The notes below the pieces were generated by a model that saw only the letters and a program-made list of their open reading frames with translations, had not been told where the DNA came from and did no database searches. Positions 9,287 to 17,324 of a stretch of 35,669 nucleotides of DNA are shown here, in pieces. The translations under genes and the position numbers were made by a program. Positions within the stretch are counted from its first letter, which is position 1; each line of letters opens with the position of its first letter. This stretch comes from a virus: the IMG/VR virus record IMGVR_UViG_3300026519_000034, positions 1-35,669 of that record; one strand, 5' to 3'.

Positions 9287-11728
9287 TTAAAGCCGCGCCT
9301 CAACCAAAACATCACGCAGCTGCAAAGCGCCCGGTTTTGTTTGTGTAATCACCACGCTGGCCGGCTCGCCAAAACCAGAAATTCCAGACACATGCAATTC
9401 ACCGGTATATGGCTCTTGCGGTTGATCCACAGCCTGCCCGGCCCGGTATAAAGGTTGATCAATCGGCGCTTCACCATTTGCACCTATTGCTATTGATGTG
9501 GTTTTAACAACAGCGCCGCGAAACGTATGAATACGGCCTGGCCGCCGTACAATTTCATTATCTCCGCGAACCAATAAAAAAGGCATCGGTTCGGCTATTG
9601 GTGCCGTCCACCATCCAAGCGTCACACTCGAATAAAAAACCGGCAATTTTATTTGCCCGCCCGCCACCATATATTTACCCAACGAATAACCATCGGCAAC
9701 CACCCAGATATTGAGGCCTTCATATTCAGATAATCCGGTTAAAAGGCCATCAACATCTGTGGCACCAAAATTCTTTGCGCCATGCAACCATTGATTATCA
9801 TCCCACATTTCAAAACAAATTTCGTCACCACCGGCAAAAGTGCGTTTTACCGCCAAAAAAACACGGTCCTGCCTGTCTACCGCCACTGATAATATTTCTC
9901 CATCTGTTCCCCATTCCGAAAACGCACTAAGATTTTGATTGTTAATCACCATCACCTGAATAAGCCGCCCGTCATTTCGCCGGTATAAAATTCTATGTGA
10001 GGATGATTCTGTATCAGGCTTACGCAAGGCAGACTCAACCACACCAACAAACAAATGATCAGAGAATATAGATTGCGCATGAGAAACATAACTTGTTTGC
10101 ACATCGTCATATGATGCACGGTAAAGCACATTGCCAGTTGGATCGACGAAATATAACAGGCCTTCAGCATCACGCGGCACAACACTGGCGCTCGATCCGT
10201 AAGAAGATGCCTTGATAAAGTTGAGCGGTTCATTCCGGGAAATTTTTCGATTATTCACAAAATATTCAGCGTCACTGGATAGAACCAGCAAGTATTTAGA
10301 CCATATCAGATGATTAATCGTCTCGTTTCGGTCATTTCTATAAGCAAATACAAATGCTGAATCATCGGGCGTTCTGTCGATATTCAGATTGAAATATTCA
10401 GCGTTTTCACTCATCACCCCGCCAGATGGCTTGGCCTTCAGATTTGAATAGGCATAACGATCTTGAACCAATGCGGCATGACCAGGCCAACCGCGTGCCG
10501 TTGATATTATTGGCTCACCGTCAGTTTTTCCGATTTTTGTATGAGAAACAAGCGCGGAAGCATCAGAAGTATTTGTTATCTGCGCCGAAAAACCATAAGA
10601 CACTCCTGAATATGCGCCGCCAAAATTTACGATAAACTCCATATATTCCGGGTTTGCACCAACGGCCGGTATGACAGTAACACCAACCCCAAAACTTGGC
10701 AAAGATTCCAGCGCCGATTGTAAGGCAGCAGCAAAAACAACCCATTGGGCATTTGTTGCCGCAGCAGGGTCCACATTAAGCAAAACAGATGAAGTTTCTT
10801 CACCGCCAACATTCAGCACCATTACAATTTTCGAAAGCCCGGTTGACGCATAGCGCATATAAATTTGCCACTCGTCATCGGTCGTCGGATAGGTGCCGCC
10901 ATAATCAACCGTTCCAATTTCTTTATAGGGCCAATCATCAACACCCCATTGATGATCCTGATTAAACTCACGAAAAGCCCGTAAAGATTTCAGGTCATTA
11001 TGAAAGAACCCAATAGTGTTGGCTTCCTCGATAATATTTAAAACAGGGATCATCCCCGCTGTAATTTCAGTGACAAATGAAGCCGTATAGACACCGCCTT
11101 TCCACACATCACACCAACCTTCAGTCACCACAATGATGAATGAACTTTCCTTAGAAATCGAATAATCATAACAGCGAACAGCCGCAGCTAAATCCGGCAA
11201 CTCAAGATACATTACCGTGTCAGTATTGGACCAGGTAACGCTCGCAGTCGGATATATCATCAGGCGAATATCTGTTGCCAACACAAATTGACCAGGAGGT
11301 AAAGCAACCACGCGATTTCGAACAATATTATCAACCGTAATTGCTGCGCCTAACTGCTGCCAGACACCGGCACCATTCTTCCATTCAACTTCAACAGTCG
11401 CGCTGACATTTTCAAGCACATGGTATCCCTGCAATGAAACCGCGCAAATTTCCTGCTCGGAAAAACTGACAATTTCTACTTGCCCGGCGGCCACAAAAGG
11501 CCCCGGCGTGACAGTGCGGCTACCGTTCAGTAATTGCAATTGTCTGCGCACACGGCCTTTATCGACAGAGCCAGCCATAAGCCGAAACCCCGACGCAGGC
11601 AAAGGCTCCACATTAAGCATACGCCGCGCCGCCGAATAAAATTCATTCAGATCTACCCGGCTATCAAATGCAGGTCCCCACTCACCTGCATTAAACGAAG
11701 GTCGAAATCTACCCGATTGCGCTACCAT
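9287..11728 (-). CDS. Tail tubular protein B (T7 gp12-like nozzle protein)
   Basis: 813 residues. The N-terminus MVAQSGRFRPSFNAGEWGPA and the motif RVDLNEFYSAARRMLNVEPLPASG match the start of podophage tail-nozzle proteins (stabilisation protein type). The body is rich in beta strands and in Trp, Tyr and Gly, with no signal peptide or membrane segment. The start overlaps the 3' end of the tail tubular A gene by 7 bp, so the two are translationally coupled. The protein should close the short tail tube and carry the fibres. The call is based on order (head, A, B, internal proteins), length and the N-terminal motif. Confidence 0.8.
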   Translation of the reverse strand: MVAQSGRFRPSFNAGEWGPAFDSRVDLNEFYSAARRMLNVEPLPASGFRLMAGSVDKGRVRRQLQLLNGSRTVTPGPFVAAGQVEIVSFSEQEICAVSLQGYHVLENVSATVEVEWKNGAGVWQQLGAAITVDNIVRNRVVALPPGQFVLATDIRLMIYPTASVTWSNTDTVMYLELPDLAAAVRCYDYSISKESSFIIVVTEGWCDVWKGGVYTASFVTEITAGMIPVLNIIEEANTIGFFHNDLKSLRAFREFNQDHQWGVDDWPYKEIGTVDYGGTYPTTDDEWQIYMRYASTGLSKIVMVLNVGGEETSSVLLNVDPAAATNAQWVVFAAALQSALESLPSFGVGVTVIPAVGANPEYMEFIVNFGGAYSGVSYGFSAQITNTSDASALVSHTKIGKTDGEPIISTARGWPGHAALVQDRYAYSNLKAKPSGGVMSENAEYFNLNIDRTPDDSAFVFAYRNDRNETINHLIWSKYLLVLSSDAEYFVNNRKISRNEPLNFIKASSYGSSASVVPRDAEGLLYFVDPTGNVLYRASYDDVQTSYVSHAQSIFSDHLFVGVVESALRKPDTESSSHRILYRRNDGRLIQVMVINNQNLSAFSEWGTDGEILSVAVDRQDRVFLAVKRTFAGGDEICFEMWDDNQWLHGAKNFGATDVDGLLTGLSEYEGLNIWVVADGYSLGKYMVAGGQIKLPVFYSSVTLGWWTAPIAEPMPFLLVRGDNEIVRRPGRIHTFRGAVVKTTSIAIGANGEAPIDQPLYRAGQAVDQPQEPYTGELHVSGISGFGEPASVVITQTKPGALQLRDVLVEARL

Positions 11729-12396
11729 ATAATCCGCCCCCGGTTACCAAAAATTCCATTATGCGCATCAGACAACGGATCACCTTTTAAAAATGGGCTG
11801 TCGGGCGGATTGGCGGCTAAATCCTGCGCCATAAGCCGCCCGAACATACCGCCTGAAGGCCGCTCGCGCGGGGTGCCAAGCGCTTCAGTTAAAAACTTAT
11901 CTTCCAGATTTACGTCCATCAATTCAGGCACAGAAAAACGTCCGGCAAGCCATGTCACAAAAGCCTCACGCCAGTCATCCGGCCAGTATTCAGGGTCAAG
12001 CGTTGCAAGGCCGGTCACCTTAATAACTTCACAATTGGAATATACGCGCCGCCCCTCAATAGAAAAATCACGTACTATATGGCCGGAACCATCAAAAATC
12101 ACTTCCGGGTTTTTCTTCAGGTCACCGGGCAATTGATGGGCAAAACCATACCCATTCAGCCATGCATCAGATTCAGCAATAGCATCAGTTGCCTTGGAGA
12201 CCACAGAGCATGAAAATGTCTTTTTCAAAAACTCCCATTGGTGCATACCAAAGGCCAGCGCCAATGTTCCAGTATAAATATTTTTTAAGCGCTCGGCCCT
12301 TGGGTTGTCACTCTCAAGATCAAGCCCAAGAGGCTGGCCAAATCGCGATAAAGCATCTGCAATAACAGTTACCCTGTCAACACGTGAACCAGCCAT
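11722..12396 (-). CDS. Tail tubular protein A (T7 gp11-like adaptor)
   Basis: About 224 residues from the ATG at 12396 (MAGSRVDRVTVIADALSRFG). This start has GAAGGGAA upstream. An earlier in-frame ATG at 12423 lacks a ribosome site. Helical N-terminal features such as LKNIYTGTLALAFGMHQWEFLKK resemble podophage head-to-tail adaptor proteins, which sit between the portal and the nozzle. The middle is strand-rich (VIFDGSGHIVRDFSIEGRR). Position between capsid and nozzle genes supports the call. Confidence 0.75.
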   Translation of the reverse strand: MAGSRVDRVTVIADALSRFGQPLGLDLESDNPRAERLKNIYTGTLALAFGMHQWEFLKKTFSCSVVSKATDAIAESDAWLNGYGFAHQLPGDLKKNPEVIFDGSGHIVRDFSIEGRRVYSNCEVIKVTGLATLDPEYWPDDWREAFVTWLAGRFSVPELMDVNLEDKFLTEALGTPRERPSGGMFGRLMAQDLAANPPDSPFLKGDPLSDAHNGIFGNRGRIIW

Positions 12397-12454
12397 TAAC
12401 AAATTCCCTTCGCTGCAATTCAAACGATAACCAACCCGCTCATACCAGTGAGCG

Positions 12455-12479
12455 AGTGCCGGGGAAAAAACCCGGCACT
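12455..12479. terminator. 9-bp hairpin between head and tail genes
   Basis: AGTGCCGGG, a 7-nt loop (GAAAAAA) and CCCGGCACT form a perfect stem. In the leftward transcript the loop reads U-rich but no U-run follows the stem, so it is either a weak terminator or an RNA stability/processing hairpin. It lies after the small head gene and would reduce tail-gene expression relative to the capsid. Confidence 0.5.
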
Positions 12480-12484
12480 ACAGT

Positions 12485-12763
12485 TTAGAGGCCCGCAAGG
12501 CCATTTTCAGCCGACACAACAATATTACCCGTTGTTGGCACAGCATCCACCCGCAACAACAAAATATCACCAGCAGCAGCAATATCAGAAGAACAGATGA
12601 TAACATCGCCAACTTTCATTGAATCCCTGGCTGGATTGAAAAATCCAGCCGCAAGAATTGCCGCTGAGGCTTCAGTTGTTGCCAAAAATGATAACGAAGA
12701 TACCTTTTCCGCCACATATTGAGACGTTCCCAGCCGACTAAGAGATCGAGGATCAAGAGGCAT
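12485..12763 (-). CDS. Small head-associated protein, function unknown
   Basis: 92 residues directly downstream of the major capsid gene in the late operon. The sequence has a helical N-terminus and a strand-rich C-terminal half (VGDVIICSSD; ILLLRVDAVPTTGNIVV). This small globular pattern is often seen in proteins encoded next to capsid genes (decoration or head-fibre proteins). No family is certain. The ATG is preceded by AAAGGAAT at suitable spacing. Confidence 0.6.
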   Translation of the reverse strand: MPLDPRSLSRLGTSQYVAEKVSSLSFLATTEASAAILAAGFFNPARDSMKVGDVIICSSDIAAAGDILLLRVDAVPTTGNIVVSAENGLAGL

Positions 12764-12834
12764 AATTTTATTCCTTTCAAATTAAAAATAATACTGGTCC
12801 GGCGGCTTCGTTGCCGCCGGTTTTTCAGTTGACC

Positions 12835-13743
12835 CTATGGATGCGGATCAACAAGGTCAGTCAAAGTTTTGAGCTGAATGCGCGCCATCCCCTTTGGAAG
12901 AATGCCAACCGCAGCACCACCCATGCCGACTTTGCCGAGCCAGGGTGATCCCTCATAATCTTTATGCTGGGTAAAACTCGGCTGCTGTTTATCCCAGTTG
13001 GTTTCCACACCAAGCGCATCGCTTGCCCACATATAGGTGAAAAAATCCGTGGCACCGCCATCACCGATGTCATCCCCGGCAGCATTCTTAAAATACTCAT
13101 CCGGCAACGTGAAATAAATCACACCGTTATAATGCTTTGGGGCCATATCACGCATGTTCAGCATCGGAAGATCACGATCACCAACCCAGTCTGACCGAGA
13201 AAATTGCTTCCACAATTTTAACTGCTCCATAACCATTTCAGGCACGGGGCAAAAAATATCGTAAGCGCCATTATCACCGGTGCCCCGTAGTTTTGCCTTG
13301 GTCGCATTCAAGATCAAAGGATCAGCAACTTTTAAATTACTGCCAACCTTAATAACGCCGGGATCAGCCGCAAAAGCAGATGTCGCATCCCATTGAATTT
13401 GATCTTCCCTGCGGTTAATAGCAAAGGCCAATTCCTGCGCAGTTTGCTGCAGTTCGTTGGGCCCCATCTTTTCAAGATCAGGCGTATTTATCCATTCACT
13501 GGTCTCAAAGTCCTCCATGTCAACAGAAACCTTTTTTCGGTCCGCATTCATGGGCTTTACTTTTTGGATTGCGCCAGTCAATTTATAGGCTTCGCCACGG
13601 CCGCCGATTGGAAAAATAACTTTCTTTTCCTTTACGTCACCCCGCCGGGTCGTCCCGGCCAGCCGCTTGCCGCGCGCCTGGCGCGCCTGCGTAATTTTTG
13701 TGGTCATCATTTCAGAAAACCATTGTGGTGCATTGGTAGACAT
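12835..13743 (-). CDS. Major capsid protein
   Basis: 302 residues, placed directly after the scaffold gene. The N-terminus MSTNAPQWFSEMMTTKITQARQ and a basic segment (KRLAGTTRRGDVKEKKV) precede a strand/helix mix consistent with an HK97-type fold (MEDFETSEWINTPDLEKMG; ELAFAINRREDQIQWDA). The C-terminal region, with DFFTYMWASDALGVETNWD, resembles capsid proteins of temperate podophages. I see no protease site. The gene is the expected size and carries its own long upstream leader (13744-13897) with hairpins, suggesting separate control of expression level. Confidence 0.8.
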   Translation of the reverse strand: MSTNAPQWFSEMMTTKITQARQARGKRLAGTTRRGDVKEKKVIFPIGGRGEAYKLTGAIQKVKPMNADRKKVSVDMEDFETSEWINTPDLEKMGPNELQQTAQELAFAINRREDQIQWDATSAFAADPGVIKVGSNLKVADPLILNATKAKLRGTGDNGAYDIFCPVPEMVMEQLKLWKQFSRSDWVGDRDLPMLNMRDMAPKHYNGVIYFTLPDEYFKNAAGDDIGDGGATDFFTYMWASDALGVETNWDKQQPSFTQHKDYEGSPWLGKVGMGGAAVGILPKGMARIQLKTLTDLVDPHP

Positions 13744-13835
13744 TTTTAATTCCTCATTAAATAATCGTTAATTACTCAAGAGGTCGAAGCCATCTGCCGC
13801 CACGTTCGGCCAAAAAGGCCAATGGTTAACTTAGG

Positions 13836-13878
13836 GACGGGTCGCACTCATTCAGCTATAGAAAGAATACGACCCGTC
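13836..13878. promoter_or_regulatory. Long-loop 9-bp inverted repeat upstream of the capsid gene
   Basis: GACGGGTCG (13836-13844) and CGACCCGTC (13870-13878) pair perfectly around a 25-nt loop. It lies just beyond the scaffold gene stop and ~90 bp upstream of the capsid ATG. A second GGCC/GGCC hairpin with an A5/T5 loop follows at about 13808-13821. Possible roles are transcript end, processing or leader structure. No U-run follows the large stem. Confidence 0.45.
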
Positions 13879-13897
13879 AGGGTGTGTTAATTGCGTC

Positions 13898-14740
13898 TTA
13901 TGATATGTTTTTCCACATTTCCAGCGTTTGTGCTGCATATCCAGGCTGGTATTTCGGGTTTTTCGGATCATTGCGAGGATCCTGCTCACGCGCGATAAGC
14001 TGATCTCGAATGCTCGTATCACTACTTCCACCACCACCAAGCGGTTGTGAAGATGCGCCATCAATCAGATTACGCAAAAATTCAATAGAACGATGACCGG
14101 CGGCACGATCAGCCAGAGCACCAGTCAGAAATTCAGCATCTTCCTTGGCCATCCCCTTACCAACCAGCGCAGTTTCAACCCAATCAATATTGTCATTAAT
14201 ACGCGCATCAATGGCAATCGACTGATCTTGAGGATTGGCCAGATTGGCGTGATCAGGAACCAGTTCCATGCGTTCTTTTTCCGCATCAACAACATCTGAA
14301 AATAATCCGGCCTGAAACCATTCACCGACCACATCAGTAATAAAACCGCTGAATTGAGAGGTGCTCAATTCGTTTTTCAGGGCCATAGACTTTGCAGCCT
14401 CAAAGGCTGGATCATCAGCCAGATTATCCAAAAAAGGCTTTAAATCACCAGAGACTTCGCCTAATTCATATCCGCTTGATTCCTTCGGTACAGGATTGGC
14501 TGAAGCCTTTTCGCGATAAGTTTGCAAAGATGCGGCCATATTATCAATGGTCTGCTCATTAGTTTCACCAAAAAAACTATCCGACACACCCTTGGGCTTG
14601 TAAACTTCGCCAGCAGGCGAGACAACACCCGCAACCTCCGCCTGCTGGCCACCAGCACCGCCTGGATCATCAGCACCGCCGGAAGATATGCCACCTTCTA
14701 ATTCAAAAAGCGGTAAATATTTCTCAAGTAAATTTCTCAT
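13898..14740 (-). CDS. Scaffold/capsid assembly protein
   Basis: About 280 residues from the ATG at 14740 (MRNLLEKYLPLFELEGG). This start has AAGGATCCCGAAA upstream and overlaps the previous gene's end by 17 bp. An in-frame ATG farther upstream would lie inside that gene. The protein is acidic with a Gly/Gln/Ala-rich disordered segment after residue 18 and long helices later, and the C-terminus is charged (REQDPRNDPKNPKYQPG). This composition, and placement between portal and capsid genes, is typical of podophage scaffolds such as T7 gp9. It should be absent from mature virions. Confidence 0.75.
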   Translation of the reverse strand: MRNLLEKYLPLFELEGGISSGGADDPGGAGGQQAEVAGVVSPAGEVYKPKGVSDSFFGETNEQTIDNMAASLQTYREKASANPVPKESSGYELGEVSGDLKPFLDNLADDPAFEAAKSMALKNELSTSQFSGFITDVVGEWFQAGLFSDVVDAEKERMELVPDHANLANPQDQSIAIDARINDNIDWVETALVGKGMAKEDAEFLTGALADRAAGHRSIEFLRNLIDGASSQPLGGGGSSDTSIRDQLIAREQDPRNDPKNPKYQPGYAAQTLEMWKNIS

Positions 14741-15107
14741 TTTCGGGATCCTTTTGTTTTTCCAATTTCTCACCATCTGCAATTGCCTGACAAATCATCA
14801 TCATCAACTGCAAATCCTTTTGCTTTGAAATAGCAAAAATTGCCATTTGCTCCATACTATCCTGCGGCATGGGATCATAATTACGCACGGTTACATCAGC
14901 TAGCCATTCCAAAAACTCGCGCCCGGAAACGGTTTGCTGCATTCGATACAAAAAGAGCGCGGTATTTTCAGGCACGTTATGCGGCTTACCTTTGTTAAAA
15001 TCACCAAACATTGCATCCAGATTTTCCAGATCGGTGCTATTGCGCACGCTTTCCATCAGGCTTTCCACACTCATGGCATCTTTAGCACCAAAAATAGGAC
15101 TACTCAT
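14724..15107 (-). CDS. Small protein between portal and scaffold, function unknown
   Basis: 127 residues. The start overlaps the portal stop by 4 bp (ATGA type), and the end overlaps the scaffold start, so it is coupled to both. The protein is mainly helical, Met-rich and acidic (TALFLYRMQQTVSGREFLEW; MEQMAIFAISKQKDLQLMMM). In BPP-1-like podophages a small gene with a similar central helix (Bbp19 type) occupies this place, but I cannot claim that family. A role in head assembly is likely from location only. Confidence 0.6.
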   Translation of the reverse strand: MSSPIFGAKDAMSVESLMESVRNSTDLENLDAMFGDFNKGKPHNVPENTALFLYRMQQTVSGREFLEWLADVTVRNYDPMPQDSMEQMAIFAISKQKDLQLMMMICQAIADGEKLEKQKDPENEKFT

Positions 15108-16687
15108 GCGGCTACTCCCTGTTGTTGCGGCTCAGCATTCTTATCAGCTTCCATTGCCAGCTGGATGGCCATCATATCCTGCTCAGCCTGCTTTTTATCC
15201 TGCCTGATCTGTTGCCGCTTGGCGGCGCTCGGCACATTTTTTACCGGTATATCCAGCACCTTTCGGGCATCATTCAGCAATTCATCCGCCTCAATATGCT
15301 CATCAATCGCATTCTCACCGGCAACAGCATTAACCAGATCAAGATAGGTGAAATTATTTTGCAATTGCCCTGCATCAATCGCCTGCTGCATGGGCGAGCG
15401 AACCTTAATATTGACCGTCAAGTCATTGATCGAAAGCGGGGTTTTCAAATATCCATAGCCATGTAATATTTCAGCCACGCGCGGCACCAAGACCGGCATG
15501 GTTTCACGGCTGATACGTCCCGCAGCCACCCGATTATTCTGCCCCTGTCGCTGCATACGGGCTAATATTTCCTGAGCCGATTTCGGCGTTCCCTGATCGC
15601 TTGGCAGTTGATCGCCAAAAAGCGCCTGCTTTAAATCTTCACGCATTCCGCCGATGACCATTTGCGCCACATCCATCCGGCCACTTGCAACATCCAGCCG
15701 CTGCACATCCGGCCCCAATACGCCACCGGTTGATTGCATCGGCCAAAATGATCCAGCCCCTCTGGAAACCGTTGCCGGGTTGAATGTACCACCGGCTCTA
15801 TACCCCCAAATACCAAGCATTTGCATGGCAGCCGACCGAAGCGCCATTTCTTGCGCCTTGTTTAAGGTTTTAATTGTCGGCATCGCCATAAGTACAGGGC
15901 CGCGCCCCATCATTTCGCCACCGCCAGCGGAATATCTTATTGGTGCAATCGGTTGAGCATTGGTCACATCGCGAACAATAAAATCATCCGATTTTTCTGT
16001 ATAGGCAACATATTGCCAACGACCATCCTTCAATTTAAAGAAATCCTGATAGAGATCAACTTCGGTATCCGGCTTGGCTTTCAGGTTTTCAGAGAAATTT
16101 TTGTCATATTTACCATCTGGCCAGCCCTCTTTGATTTGCTGATAGGTAAATTTCTGCTTCCATGAACCAAAATTAAAGCGCCCCCAGGCATCACCCATAG
16201 GGGCAAAATTATCAATCGGTATATTTGCAAAAAATACCGGATCATTGTGATTACCACGCACGGGCATAATCGCCCCGGTGCCAATCATAACATCCTGAAA
16301 AGTTTCTTCCATAGCGGTATCAAAACCACCCTGGTTAAAAAACGGGTCTATCTGATCACCTGTTTTTGACAACATTCGCTCGAAGCTGCGCACCTCATTG
16401 ACCGGCAATCGAGATTTGATAATCGGACCGGGTTCCAGTTCAATCTTTGATTGCCCGGTTGGAAACATATCATTCTTCAAATTACCGGCCGAAAATACAA
16501 CTGCCATAGAGGCTGTCATATCAAATATACGTTCATTATTGAGCTTCGCCCCGCTCTGGTTTGATCTGCGATGCGGCAGACAATAGCTATAGGCATCTTC
16601 GATCCAGGGGGACCAGACATCGCGGCGCGCCCACGCCTGTTTTGCCCGTACCAACTGTTTTTGCGCAGGTGTTAGGTCGCCATTCAT
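15104..16687 (-). CDS. Portal / head-to-tail connector protein
   Basis: 527 residues, the usual length for T7 gp8-type connectors. The N-terminus has a helix followed by RDVWSPWIEDAYSYCLPHRR, and then FDMTASMAVVFSAGNLKNDMFPTGQ, typical of podophage connector proteins in which a conserved region follows the clip. Later segments (FGDQLPSDQGTPKSAQEILARMQ, split by loops) resemble the wing/crown part. The C-terminus is Gln-rich. The protein forms the dodecameric vertex for DNA entry and binds terminase. The start overlaps the previous gene's stop by 4 bp. Confidence 0.85.
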   Translation of the reverse strand: MNGDLTPAQKQLVRAKQAWARRDVWSPWIEDAYSYCLPHRRSNQSGAKLNNERIFDMTASMAVVFSAGNLKNDMFPTGQSKIELEPGPIIKSRLPVNEVRSFERMLSKTGDQIDPFFNQGGFDTAMEETFQDVMIGTGAIMPVRGNHNDPVFFANIPIDNFAPMGDAWGRFNFGSWKQKFTYQQIKEGWPDGKYDKNFSENLKAKPDTEVDLYQDFFKLKDGRWQYVAYTEKSDDFIVRDVTNAQPIAPIRYSAGGGEMMGRGPVLMAMPTIKTLNKAQEMALRSAAMQMLGIWGYRAGGTFNPATVSRGAGSFWPMQSTGGVLGPDVQRLDVASGRMDVAQMVIGGMREDLKQALFGDQLPSDQGTPKSAQEILARMQRQGQNNRVAAGRISRETMPVLVPRVAEILHGYGYLKTPLSINDLTVNIKVRSPMQQAIDAGQLQNNFTYLDLVNAVAGENAIDEHIEADELLNDARKVLDIPVKNVPSAAKRQQIRQDKKQAEQDMMAIQLAMEADKNAEPQQQGVAA

Positions 16688-16911
16688 CCAAGTGTTGTCC
16701 TTTTTTCATTCAACAACCGCCTGCCGCGCTTGGCCCGCCTTGAACCTGTATTTCTTGCACTATCCGCCTGTATCTGGCTTTTGGCTCGATCATTGGAAAT
16801 TTTCTGTAAATTACGCGCTTCAGCCCGCCTGCTATCTGCAGCTGCTGCAGCATCCTTATTTCCAAGGCCTAAAACTTTGCCAATTAATCCATTTTTTACT
16901 AATTTTGTCAT
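16684..16911 (-). CDS. Small basic protein between terminase and portal genes
   Basis: 75 residues from the ATG at 16911 (MTKLVKNGLIGKVLGLG). This start is chosen because the ATG overlaps the upstream stop (ATATGA) and has GGAG at proper spacing. An ATG four codons earlier would lie inside the previous gene and destroy this arrangement. The protein is Arg/Ala/Lys-rich (SRRAEARNLQKISNDRAKSQ) and probably helical. The stop overlaps the portal start. I recognise no family. A short N-terminal amphipathic or hydrophobic stretch is present. Confidence 0.65.
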   Translation of the reverse strand: MTKLVKNGLIGKVLGLGNKDAAAAADSRRAEARNLQKISNDRAKSQIQADSARNTGSRRAKRGRRLLNEKRTTLG

Positions 16912-17324
16912 ATGTTGCTCCAAAGATAACGCATCATATTTCCATCCATTTTATGGCTGGAAAACCCGCATAAACTAGCCAGCCGGACACCGGATTTATT
17001 TTCCGGCCTAACTGTGCAATATATTTTTGCGCCTGTATCTTCACTCATTTTGGCGATGCTTAATTGCGCGATGCGCACCAAAGGCAACATCCGAGCAGCC
17101 GCCCGTGCATCAAACAGGCCCATCATTTCAATAGACTGATCATCAATCATTACGAACATTAGTGCCGCCAACGGCCCCAGATCGTCACCTGCTTCCATAG
17201 AAAAACCATGCCGCCACTGGTAAAATATGACCTTACCAAGCGTGCCAAACCGTATTCCTTTTTCAGAAGCCAGCATCAGTAGACTGTCAATCGTGGCAGG
17301 CACACGCACCTCTATAGATCCCAT
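16908..17324 (-). CDS. GNAT-like small protein (T7 gp13-like position)
   Basis: 138 residues. The pattern is of an acetyltransferase-type alpha/beta fold: a central strand (LAALMFVMIDDQSIEMMGLF), a helix (AARMLPLVRIAQLSIAKM) and a final segment with VRPENKSGVRLASLCGFSS, resembling the GNAT N..rla...GF end. The acetyl-CoA loop is not clear, so activity is doubtful. DUF2833-like proteins (T7 internal virion protein A) have a related look, but the location between terminase and portal differs from T7. The start overlaps the TerL stop by 13 bp. Confidence 0.5.
   Translation of the reverse strand: MGSIEVRVPATIDSLLMLASEKGIRFGTLGKVIFYQWRHGFSMEAGDDLGPLAALMFVMIDDQSIEMMGLFDARAAARMLPLVRIAQLSIAKMSEDTGAKIYCTVRPENKSGVRLASLCGFSSHKMDGNMMRYLWSNI

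Noticed and set aside
13850-13862. T7-like promoter (CTATAG)
   Set aside because: A single short match, no repeated promoter set and no phage RNA polymerase gene.
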